DNA of 64,000 nucleotides, taken from NCBI RefSeq assembly GCF_007559335.1, contig NZ_VMBG01000003.1:124001-188000 (forward strand), in the 5' to 3' direction. Under the pieces are notes generated by a model. The model was not told where the DNA came from. It did no database searches and saw only the letters and a program-made list of their open reading frames with translations. Both the position numbers and the translations under genes were made by a program. Origin of the DNA: Rariglobus hedericola (GTDB lineage: Bacteria > Verrucomicrobiota > Verrucomicrobiia > Opitutales > Opitutaceae). The first letter of the stretch is position 1. Each line of letters begins with the position of its first letter. This document shows positions 43,946 through 52,900 of this stretch, piece after piece.

Positions 43946-44560
43946 TTAAGCCGCCGTAGAGGTGCGGGCGACGCCGAGGATGCTGAGGGAGGTCTCTGGA
44001 AGAACGCGGAGGAATTCGAGGTCGTTTTGGATGCGGGCCTGGCCGAGGCTGCCTTCAAGGAGGGCAAAGAGACACTTGGCTTTCGAGGCGGCATCACCCG
44101 CGGCGATCGAACCATCGGCCTGGCCGTCGCGAATGGCGGACTCGAAATAGCGGACCTGGCGCTGAAGGATCTCCTGCACTTTCAAACGAATCGCCTCGTC
44201 TTGAGTGCTGGTCTCGGAACCAACCGAAAAGCACGGGCAACCAAGGACTTGTCCATGCTCTTTCTGGAGCGCGAGCTGGCCTTCGTAGGTGCTTAGGAAG
44301 AAGTTGCGAATGCGTTCCAGAGGAGGGATTGAGGCCGAGAAAAGACCGTCCCACTTCTGCTTACCGCATTCATTCCAGTCAGCCTCAAGGGCTTCAACCG
44401 CCAGCGCCGACTTGGATTCGTAGAAATAGTAGAAGCTGCCTTTTTTGACGCCGGCCTTTTCGCAGATCGCGTCGATGGTGACCACGCCGTAGCTGCGCTC
44501 CCAAATGAGCTCGAGCGCTGCATCGAGCAGCTTTTCCTTGGCGTTACTGGTGCGTCCCAT
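43946..44560 (-). CDS. TetR/AcrR regulator of the efflux operon
   Basis: 204 residues. The DNA-binding part is KEKLLDAALELIWERSYGVV, TIDAICEKAGVKKGSFYYFYE, SKSALAVEAL. The C-terminal part (LGCPCFSVGSET) resembles the TetR_C_6-like group. It is encoded just upstream of the adaptor gene on the same strand, and similar palindromes precede both genes, so it very likely represses itself and the pump. Inducer unknown. Confidence 0.9.
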   Translation of the reverse strand: MGRTSNAKEKLLDAALELIWERSYGVVTIDAICEKAGVKKGSFYYFYESKSALAVEALEADWNECGKQKWDGLFSASIPPLERIRNFFLSTYEGQLALQKEHGQVLGCPCFSVGSETSTQDEAIRLKVQEILQRQVRYFESAIRDGQADGSIAAGDAASKAKCLFALLEGSLGQARIQNDLEFLRVLPETSLSILGVARTSTAA

Positions 44561-44570
44561 GGCCGGATTA

Positions 44571-44591
44571 ATTGTTTACTATTTAGTCAAC
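44571..44591. promoter_or_regulatory. Operator-like site before tetR
   Basis: TTTACTATTTAGTCAA at 44575-44590 read on the minus strand gives TTGACTAAATAGTAAAC, close to the perfect palindrome at 43907-43920; both continue as AGTAAACAAT. It ends 11 bp upstream of the tetR start. Confidence 0.62.
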
Positions 44592-44643
44592 TTCAAGCCT
44601 GAAGTTGAAAAATCTTCGTCAGCCCTCGGGAACGGTTGGGGTT

Positions 44644-44685
44644 AAAAACAAACAAACGCGCAGCCGCATAAGCAGACTGCGCGTT
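44644..44685 (-). terminator. Terminator after the PfpI-like gene
   Basis: On the minus strand AACGCGCAG pairs with CTGCGCGTT (44677-44685 and 44655-44663) and is followed by TGTTTGTTTTT. It lies 48 bp after the stop of the PfpI-like gene. Confidence 0.72.
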
Positions 44686-44733
44686 ACGAGTTTGGGCAAA
44701 GCTCAGATAACCAACCGCGTTCGGAAAATCCGT

Positions 44734-45306
44734 TCAGGCGTGCTGGCCCGCGTGGACGCCCTCGGCGATTTCCTCGATCATCTTTTTGTTGAAGGCGGGA
44801 ATGTCGGCGGGCTTGCGGCTGGTGACGAGGCCTTGGTCGCACACGACTTCTTCATCTACCCAGTCGGCGCCCGCGTTAATCAGGTCGGTCTTGATCGAAG
44901 CGTAGGACGTCAGGCGGCGGCCATCGACCACGCCGGCTTCGATCAACGTCTGCGGACCATGACAGATGGCGGCGACCGGTTTTCCGGCTTCGAAAAAGGC
45001 CTGCACAAATTTAACGGCATCGGGCTCGATGCGGAGCTTGTCGGGATTGATCACGCCACCGGGCAGGAGCAGCGCGTCAAACTGGGAGGCGTCGGCTTTG
45101 CTTACGTGAACGTCGACGGCGATGCTCTCGCCGAAGCCGTCACCGGTCCAGCTCTTCACGGCATCCTGGTTGGGCGAAACAATCACGGTGGTCGCACCGG
45201 CGGCTTCGAGCGCGGCGCGGGGCTTGAGGAGTTCGCTTTCTTCAAAACCATCGGCGGTGAGGATGGCTACTTTCTTACCTTCAAGCATGGAGGATTTGGT
45301 ATTCAT
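44734..45306 (-). CDS. PfpI/DJ-1 type 1 glutamine amidotransferase-like protein
   Basis: 190 residues. The pattern is GKKVAILTADGFEESELLKP with the conserved acid, LLLPGGVINPDKLR, the nucleophile elbow PVAAICHGPQTLIEAG with the Cys, and late VTSRKPADIPAFNKKMIEEI. This is the YhbO/PfpI subgroup, linked to stress resistance and protein or metabolite deglycation in other bacteria. ATG 45306 begins the usual N-terminus. A terminator follows the gene. Confidence 0.9.
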   Translation of the reverse strand: MNTKSSMLEGKKVAILTADGFEESELLKPRAALEAAGATTVIVSPNQDAVKSWTGDGFGESIAVDVHVSKADASQFDALLLPGGVINPDKLRIEPDAVKFVQAFFEAGKPVAAICHGPQTLIEAGVVDGRRLTSYASIKTDLINAGADWVDEEVVCDQGLVTSRKPADIPAFNKKMIEEIAEGVHAGQHA

Positions 45307-45427
45307 GATAGTTTTCTTTTGAGGGTTGAATGCCACCTGACAGCCCCAAGCTCCGACAGTCACTCATGCGCGCAGGAAAGGGGCGGAACCCCGTGGTTTC
45401 CCTTGGAGAATTCACCCATGCTCCACC

Positions 45428-45492
45428 TCAGGCAGCGAAGTCGAATTTCACCTCGCCACCGATGACTTTGAGTTTGGCGTCGAAGGTCTTGC
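45428..45492 (-). pseudogene. topB: Duplicate of the topB 3' end
   Basis: On the minus strand this stretch reads KTFDAKLKVIGGEVKFDFAA and then a TGA. The end of topB reads KPFDAKLKVIGGEVKFDFVA and then TAG. Over 57 bases (45436-45492 versus 47324-47380) I count three differences. No other topB sequence is next to it, so it is an isolated 3' fragment on the far side of the DUF2330 gene from the intact gene. Confidence 0.85.
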
Positions 45493-45543
45493 TGAATCGC
45501 TTAGATCATCTGTGTGGTGCAATAGACCGCCCACCCCGAACTA

Positions 45544-47286
45544 ATGATCCCCAAACAATCCCGAATGTTGAGCATGCTCGGTGTATGGAGCGCAATCGTG
45601 TTGGGCTTCATCGCTTGCACCACCCCAGCCATAGCCGACGGGAAAGTGTTTGCCCCAGTGGCGGTGCCTCAACAAGTCGCCATGCCGGACCAACGGGCCC
45701 TTCTCGCGTGGGTCAATGGGGTGGAAACACTGGTCATCGAGTCCGCCTTCATCGGCGAAGGAGCCGACTTTGCCTGGGTGGTTCCTCTACCGAGCAAACC
45801 CGAGGTTTTCCCCGCGACCCGTGGCACCCTGCCGGCCGCAGTCGCACTCATGCAGCCAACGGTAGCAAGCGCGATTCCGGGCGCCTGGATTTTCGCCGTG
45901 CTATGCGGCGGCATTGCTCTCGTGGCACTGTTTTTTGGTTGGCTCGTGATCGGGCTGCTCGTCCGGTCCTGCGTCGTCCTCCTCGGCATCGCCATCCTCG
46001 CTTTTATCATCGCTACGTTAACCGGGTCGGAACTTGCGTGGTGGCTCTCATTCGGAGGCGGTTGCATGTGCTTGTGGCCGATGCGTAGATGGCTCAGGCA
46101 AAACACCAGCTTCGGTGAAATATTGGCGGTGCTCATGGGCGCAGCTGTATTGCTAGCGATAATCATTCCGACGGTAGGAAACGTGCGCTACAGAGCGGGA
46201 GAATCCATGGCAGGAAAAATCATCGTAGAGCGTCACACCGTAGGCGACCATGACGTCACCCTGATTGCAGGCATAGAGAGCGAGGGCGTAATCACATGGC
46301 TGGAGAAGAACGGCTATGCGTTCTCAGACACCGCCCGAAGAATCGCGATCGAACATGCAGCAGGTGGAGGTTGGTTTGTTGCGAGCCGTTTCACGCGAGA
46401 CTTCGCCAGCAGCGGACGCAGCGTGCCCGCACCTCTGGCATTTCGCTTTGCAGTGAAGCAGGCGGTCTACCCCATGCGCCTGACCGGTGCCGACGCAACG
46501 CAGCCTCTGACCGTCGAGCTAATTGCCTTTGGACCGAGTCGTGCAACCGCGGAGGGACTCAAAGTCCGCACGGCGACACCCGTGCGCCTAGGCGAACCTG
46601 AAGCCAAAAAAGGATGGAAGATCAAAAAACCATTAACCAACGAACGCTTAATTTCGCATCAGGAATTAGCACGCTGGACGGCAGGGACAGAGGTAGGAAC
46701 CTGGTTGCGCGGAGAACTCTCTCCTCTTCAGATGCAAAAAGACATCGTGCTTGGCTGGACCGGAAGCACCAAAGCCAAAGGCCTTTTCGCCGTCGGCGAG
46801 GAAGACGCTTGGTTAAACGCAGCCGCTTTATCCGGAATCGTGGCGCTGATCGGCGCGATGGTGGTCGGGCTCGTATTCGGGACTCGTCCCATCCCACGAA
46901 AATGGGCGGGCTTGATCGCAAGCGTGGCTTTGACCGGCGGTCTCGCGCTCCGAGCATTTACGCCGACCGTGCCCGTTGAGAAACATCCCGAACTGCAGCA
47001 CTGGTCTGATAAAAGACAGGTGACGCAACTCGCCGCCATTGTGCTCCATAATCTGCCGGGCCTAACGAGTGATAACGCCATACAATCCGCCTTCGCCAAG
47101 GAACTAGCTTATTATTTTCCAACCTTTCGAATCGGCGATGCGCCTGGTGAGGTGCTGCTGCAAAAACTACCCGATGACAGTTGGCGGGTCTTGTTTTTTA
47201 ACGCTTATGGCCAGCCCGAGTTTTTCGAAGGCAACGATGTGGACCTTAAACTCTCCGCCGAAAAACAAAAAACCTCAGGTCCATAA
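45544..47286 (+). CDS. DUF2330-like membrane protein
   Basis: 580 residues. After a signal-like segment (GVWSAIVLGFIACTTPAIA) comes DGKVFAPVAVPQQVAMPDQR, then ETLVIESAFIGEGADFAWVV, the pattern of the DUF2330 family of exported proteins. Several membrane helices follow in the first third (WIFAVLCGGIALVALFFGWL, VLLGIAILAFIIATL) and one near residue 430. The large central part is extracytoplasmic. The function is unknown. Both flanks carry topB 3'-end sequence, so the gene may have been inserted there. Base use is lower in GC than in topB. Confidence 0.78.
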   Translation: MIPKQSRMLSMLGVWSAIVLGFIACTTPAIADGKVFAPVAVPQQVAMPDQRALLAWVNGVETLVIESAFIGEGADFAWVVPLPSKPEVFPATRGTLPAAVALMQPTVASAIPGAWIFAVLCGGIALVALFFGWLVIGLLVRSCVVLLGIAILAFIIATLTGSELAWWLSFGGGCMCLWPMRRWLRQNTSFGEILAVLMGAAVLLAIIIPTVGNVRYRAGESMAGKIIVERHTVGDHDVTLIAGIESEGVITWLEKNGYAFSDTARRIAIEHAAGGGWFVASRFTRDFASSGRSVPAPLAFRFAVKQAVYPMRLTGADATQPLTVELIAFGPSRATAEGLKVRTATPVRLGEPEAKKGWKIKKPLTNERLISHQELARWTAGTEVGTWLRGELSPLQMQKDIVLGWTGSTKAKGLFAVGEEDAWLNAAALSGIVALIGAMVVGLVFGTRPIPRKWAGLIASVALTGGLALRAFTPTVPVEKHPELQHWSDKRQVTQLAAIVLHNLPGLTSDNAIQSAFAKELAYYFPTFRIGDAPGEVLLQKLPDDSWRVLFFNAYGQPEFFEGNDVDLKLSAEKQKTSGP

Positions 47287-47315
47287 AAACCCTTCCAAAA
47301 TCATCCTCCACGGCC

Positions 47316-49655
47316 CTACGCGACGAAGTCGAACTTCACCTCGCCGCCGATGACTTTGAGTTTGGCGTCGAAGGGCTTGCCGGCCTTTGACGTGAAGCCG
47401 GTGAGCGTGTCGGTGACTTGCGCGGTGAGGAGTTTTTGCACGATGTCGGGCGTGATCTCTTTTTGCGCGATGACTTTCCACACGACGAAGCGGCAGCCGC
47501 CGCGCCAGTTGGAACAGCCGTAGGCTTTTTTGCCGACGACTACGTCGCCCGCGCAGACCGGACACGCGCCGAGCGACTCGTCGCCCGAGGAGGCTTTTTG
47601 CGCGGCGTCGGCGATGTCGTAGGCGGGGTTTCCTTTTTTATCGAAACGCAGGTGCGCGAAGTGCCGCGTGCCGTCCACCTCGATGGGGTGCGGCGTGAGA
47701 CTGCGTTTGTGGATGAGGATTTCGCGCGCGAGCACGGACGGAATTGTCAGGCCCCAGAGCACACCGGGGAGGACGAATTTGCAGCCGTCCTTCCACTTGG
47801 TGCAGCCGTAGCCGGTGCGTCCGCGCATGACGGGCGCATAACACGACGGACACGGGCCGAGGTTGGTGAGATCGATGGTGGCCTCGGCGTTGCCTTGCAG
47901 GATTTCGCGCGTGTAGGCCTCGACCTCTTTCATGAAGACACCGGCTTCGTAGTCGCCGCGTTCGATGCGTTTGAGGCGGTGTTCCCAGTCGCCAGTGAGT
48001 TCGGGAGATTTGAGACGCTCATCCTTGACGAGCGAGATGAGTGCGCGGCCGGAGTCGGTGCTGACGAGGTTCTTTTTGCGGCGCTCGACGTAGGTGCGCG
48101 CGATCAGGACTTCGATGATCGAGGCGCGGGTGGCGGGCGTGCCGACGCCTTTTTCCTTGAGGGCTTCCTTGAGGGTTTCGTCGGTCACGATCTTGCCGGC
48201 GGTTTCCATCAGCTGGAGGAGACTTGCTTCGTTGAAACGCTTGGGCGCGGAGGTTTTTAGCTGCGCGAGTTTAGGCTCGTGCGGGTTGCGTTCGCCTTCC
48301 TGGAAGTCGGGGAGCTTTTGCGCGGCTTCGGCATCCTTTCCGTCCTTTTCATCGTCGGACGCGTCGCCGCCGTAGAGCGCTTCCCAGCCGGCATCGATGA
48401 GGACAACGCCGCGGGCGCGGAACGGTTCTTCGGCGGCGGCCGCATCGACTGTCGTGATCGCGCGGATACACGGCGGATAAAACACGGCGATGAGGCGCGT
48501 CACGACGGCGTCGTAGAGCTTGGCTTCGTCACCGTCGAGTTCGCCTCCGAGAACGTGCGTGGGGATGATGGCGTGGTGATCGGAGACTTTTTTGTCGTCG
48601 ATGATGCGCTTGGAGAACGGGAGCGCGGCAAGGTCGAGCTTGGCGATCTCGGCGGGTTTAACGGCGCGGAGTTTTTCGAGGAGCGGGGCGATGGTCGGCT
48701 GGAGATCGGTGCTCAGGTAGGAGCTGTCGGTGCGCGGATACGTGAGATGCTTTTTTTCGTAGAGACTTTGCGCGAGCTTGAGCGTCTGGTCGGCGGTGAA
48801 GCCGTGGCGCTTGTTCATGTCGCGCTGGAGCGTGGTGAGATCGTAGAGCGACGGCGGGTGCGCGAGGGCGTTTTTCTTGGCGACGCCGGTGATGACGAGA
48901 TCCTGGCCGGTGATCTTCGCGACGACGGCCTGCGCGTCGGGCTGCGCTGTGAATTTGCCGATCGTATGTTTAAAGACGGCGCCGCGGCACTTGGTGTGGA
49001 CCTCCCAAAACTCCTCGGCGACGAAGCGCTCCACCTCGAGGTCGCGTCCGACGATCATCGCGAGGATGGGCGTCTGCACGCGGCCGAGACTGAGGAGCAG
49101 GTTGCGCCGGCCGTATTCGACGGTGAAGAAACGCGTGGCGTTGAGTCCCACGATCCAGTCGGCCTCGCTGCGGCAACGGGCGGCGGCGTAGAGTTTGTCG
49201 AAGTCGGCGCCGGGTTGGAGTTTCGCGAAACCTTTTTCGATGGCCTCGTTGGTGAGCGAACTGATCCAGAGGCGGCGGACGGTTTTCTGCAGGCAGCCGG
49301 ACCATTCAAGGATGTAGCGGAAGATGAGCTCGCCCTCGCGACCGGCGTCCGTCGCGCAGATGATTTCCTCGGCGTCGGTGAAGAGCTTTTTAACGGTGTC
49401 GAGTTGTTGAACGGCACCGGCATCACCGCGCGGACGGAGGCGGAATTTTTCGGGGATGATGGGCAGGTTGGAAACGCGCCACGGCTTCCAGTCCGGCGTG
49501 TAGTCCTCAGGCTCCTGCAACTCGACCAAGTGGCCGAATGCCCAAGTGACGGCGTAGCCGTTGCCCTCAAGCCAGCCATTTGCACGCGTGGACGCGCCCA
49601 AGTGTTTGGCGATGTCGCGGGCGACGGAGGGTTTTTCAGCAAGGACGACCTTCAA
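47316..49655 (-). CDS. topB: DNA topoisomerase III (TopB-type, type IA)
   Basis: 779 residues. TOPRIM motifs are VVLAEKPSVARDIA at the N-terminus and ICATDAGREGELIFRY; the catalytic tyrosine is Tyr306 in LTYPRTDSSYLS. The C-terminal part carries degenerate zinc-ribbon modules (GPCPSCYAPVMRGR, GACPVCAGDVVVGK) of the type found in TopB-like enzymes. It decatenates and relaxes negatively supercoiled DNA. No ATG fits; I take TTG 49655, which gives the family's usual (M)KVVLAEKPS start. Its 3' end is duplicated at 45428-45492. Confidence 0.9.
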   Translation of the reverse strand: MKVVLAEKPSVARDIAKHLGASTRANGWLEGNGYAVTWAFGHLVELQEPEDYTPDWKPWRVSNLPIIPEKFRLRPRGDAGAVQQLDTVKKLFTDAEEIICATDAGREGELIFRYILEWSGCLQKTVRRLWISSLTNEAIEKGFAKLQPGADFDKLYAAARCRSEADWIVGLNATRFFTVEYGRRNLLLSLGRVQTPILAMIVGRDLEVERFVAEEFWEVHTKCRGAVFKHTIGKFTAQPDAQAVVAKITGQDLVITGVAKKNALAHPPSLYDLTTLQRDMNKRHGFTADQTLKLAQSLYEKKHLTYPRTDSSYLSTDLQPTIAPLLEKLRAVKPAEIAKLDLAALPFSKRIIDDKKVSDHHAIIPTHVLGGELDGDEAKLYDAVVTRLIAVFYPPCIRAITTVDAAAAEEPFRARGVVLIDAGWEALYGGDASDDEKDGKDAEAAQKLPDFQEGERNPHEPKLAQLKTSAPKRFNEASLLQLMETAGKIVTDETLKEALKEKGVGTPATRASIIEVLIARTYVERRKKNLVSTDSGRALISLVKDERLKSPELTGDWEHRLKRIERGDYEAGVFMKEVEAYTREILQGNAEATIDLTNLGPCPSCYAPVMRGRTGYGCTKWKDGCKFVLPGVLWGLTIPSVLAREILIHKRSLTPHPIEVDGTRHFAHLRFDKKGNPAYDIADAAQKASSGDESLGACPVCAGDVVVGKKAYGCSNWRGGCRFVVWKVIAQKEITPDIVQKLLTAQVTDTLTGFTSKAGKPFDAKLKVIGGEVKFDFVA

Positions 49656-49960
49656 GATGCGCCCTAGCAAGGATTCCGGCGTTCGCAGGTCGATAGGAAT
49701 CGTTTGCAGCAATTAACGACTTCGTCGCGACGGCGAAGGACACACGTCGCAGCAAGCAGTTGTGCAAAGAACCGCGAACGGACGCGGCCGGACGGCCAGC
49801 GCGAAGCAAAAACGACGGTGGTCCGGAGCCCAGCTGGAATGAAATTTGCAGATGGTATCCAAATACCAAACACCCTCCGTCCGCTTGCTTTCGCCAAAAA
49901 CTCGTTATCCCCGGCAGGTTTTCCGGAAGTCCGCCTGAACTTTTCCCGCGCACTCCGCTT

Positions 49961-52900
49961 ATGCCTGTTTTCCCGGTTTCCGAACGCCGCTCCACGCACG
50001 TCTTCACGTGCAGTCTGCTGCTGCGCAGGATTTGTCTGATTTTGATCATCGCCTTCGGTGCTGCCGCGGCACCGGCCGCGCCGGATGAACCGGTGACCTT
50101 GTGGCTCAAGTGGCGGCATCAGTTTCAATTTGCCGGCTATTACGCGGCGCAGGCCAAAGGATATTACGCAGATGAAGGCATCTACGTGCGCATCGAGCCG
50201 GGCCGGCCCGGGATGACATCGGCGGATGCGGTGCTGCACGGCGTCGCGCAATTTGGCGTGAACGATTCCGACGTCGTGCTCGCGCGTCTTCAAGGCAAGC
50301 CGTTCGTGGTGTGCGCGGCGATTTTCCAACACTCGCCGCTGGTGATTCTCAGCCGGCGTGATCGCAACATCCGCACGCCGGCGGATCTGGCGGGCGGGCA
50401 GCTCATGATGTCGGATCGGCAAAGCTCGGCGCAATTATGGGCGATGTTTATGCGCGAAGGAATCTCGACGGAGAAGCTGCGCGTGGTGCCGCATACCTGG
50501 CGGCTGGAAGACTTGATCGAAGGCCGCGTCGATGCCGTGTCGGCTTACGCCACGGTCGAACCACCCAAGATGCGTGCGCTGGGGATCGAACCGGCAATAT
50601 TGCGCGCGATTGACTACGGCGTGGATTTTTACGGCGACCTGCTTTTCACGAGCGAACGCGAAGTCCGCGAACACCCGGAGCGCACGCGGGCTTTCATTCA
50701 AGCCAGCTTGAAGGGTTGGGATTACGCGATGCGCCATCCCGAGGAAATCGCCGACTACATCCTCGCGCTCGATGACGTGAAAGCCCGCGGCATCACGCGT
50801 GAAAACCTCCTCGCGGAAGCCTCCGCCATGAAGCCGTTCATCCTGCCCGACGTCGTGGAGATCGGCCACATGAACCCCGGCCGTTTCCGGCAAATCGCCC
50901 AGACGTTTTTTGATCTCAAGATGGCTCCGGCCGGCGCTTCTCTGGATGGGTTTATTTATACCCCGCCGGCTCCCGGCGGGACGCTCACCCGAACCCTGCT
51001 TTTCAAAATCAGCGCGACGGTGGCGTTCGGCGTTTTGGTCGTGCTGTTGTGGAACCTGCAGATCCGCCGCCGCGTCAACCGGCGCACACTTGACCTAAAA
51101 AAAGAGGTGCTCCTGCGCGCGCAGGTTGAAACCGAACTGCGCGCCAGCGAAGAACGCTTCCGATTGATGTTCGCCGGTGCGGCCACGGGCATCGCGGTGA
51201 CCACGCCCGACGGACGGTTCACCCAGGCTAACCCATCGTATCTGACTTCGATCGGTTACACGGAAGCCGAGCTGCAAAAGCTCAACCTCGTCTCGCTGCT
51301 CCATCCGGACGACCAGGCGGATTACCGCAAACTGATCGAGAATCTGCTCGCCGGTGACCGCGATCATTTCGTGAGCGAAGCACGGTGCATGAAAAAGGAC
51401 GGCCGCTTCGCCTGGAAACGCGCGGGCATTTCCCTCGTGCGCACCAAAGACGGCCAGCCCGCCAGCATCATCGTGGTCGCCGAGGACATCACCGCGCGTC
51501 GCGAAGCCGAGGAGTCCGCCAGCGCCAGCGCGGAATTACTGCGCATGGCGGGCGGCATCGGCGGCATGGGCGCGTGGTCGATCGCATTCCCCGGCTCACG
51601 CATCACATGGAGCGACGAAGTCTATCGCATCCACGAAGTGAATACCACCTATCGTCCCAGCTGGGAAAAATCCCTGGCCTTTTTCACCCCCGATTCCCGG
51701 CGGTTGCTCGCCGCGGCCATCGATGCGGGCGAGCCCTACGACTTCGAGCTCGAACTGATCACCGCCAAGGGCAACCGCCGCTGGGTGCGCACCACGAGCA
51801 ACACCGAGCGCGAGGAGGGCGTGCTCAAGCGCATCTACGGCATTTTCCAGGACATCACCGATCGCAAACTGGCCCGCGAAAAACTCGCCGCGTCCGAAGC
51901 CCAATACCGCCTGCTCTTCACGCATAATCCGCTGCCGATGTGGGTCTGCGAAGCGGAGACGCTGCGCTTCCTCGCGGTCAACACCGCGGCCTGCGAGCAC
52001 TACGGTTACACCGATGCAGAGTTCGTCAGCATGACAATCACCGATCTGCGCGTGCCCGGCGCGGCGGCCAACACCGAGCGTCACCGCAAGAAAAACGGCA
52101 GCCTCATCGATATCGAAATGAGCTCCGACAAAATCGTGTTCGATGGGCGCAACGCCTTTCTCACGATGGCTCACGACGTGACCGAGCTGGCCCGCGTCAA
52201 TCGTGCCCAGCGCATGTTAAGCGCGTGCAACGAAGCCCTCATCCGCACCGAGGCGGAGAACGACCTGCTCAACGACATCTGCCGCATCGCGGTGGAGATC
52301 GGCGGTTATCGCATGGCGTGGGTCGGCTTCGCGATGCAGGACGCCGGCAAGACCGTCCGCCCGGTCGCGCACGCGGGCGCAGAACACGGCTACCTCGCCG
52401 AGATCGAACCGAGCTGGGATGAAAACGTGCCCACCGGACGCGGTCCGGCCGGACGCACCATTCGTAGCGGACAAGCCGTCTTCTGCGACGACATCGACAA
52501 GGACGGCAGCTTCGGTTTGTCGCGCAGCCTGGCGCGCAAGCACGGCTCGCGCAGCGTCATCTGCCTGCCCTTGCGAGACGAGACCCGCACGCGCGGTCTG
52601 CTCAGCCTGCACTCCTCAGATATTCTCGTGGTCGGCACGGATGAGATCACCCTTCTGCAACAACTCGCGGACGATCTCGCCTTCGGTCTCAACATCATCC
52701 GCGCCCGCGTCGAACGCCGGAAAACCCAGGAGGCCGTTTTCATGATGGCCCGCAGCGTTTCGGCCGCGATCGGCGGCGCCTTCTTCGATCAACTCACCGA
52801 GAGCATGGTCGCCGCCCTCGGCGCGGATGTGGGCGTCGTTGCGATGATCGATCCCGCCAATCCCGCCCTCGCCCGCACGTTGTCGGTCATCGTTGACGGT

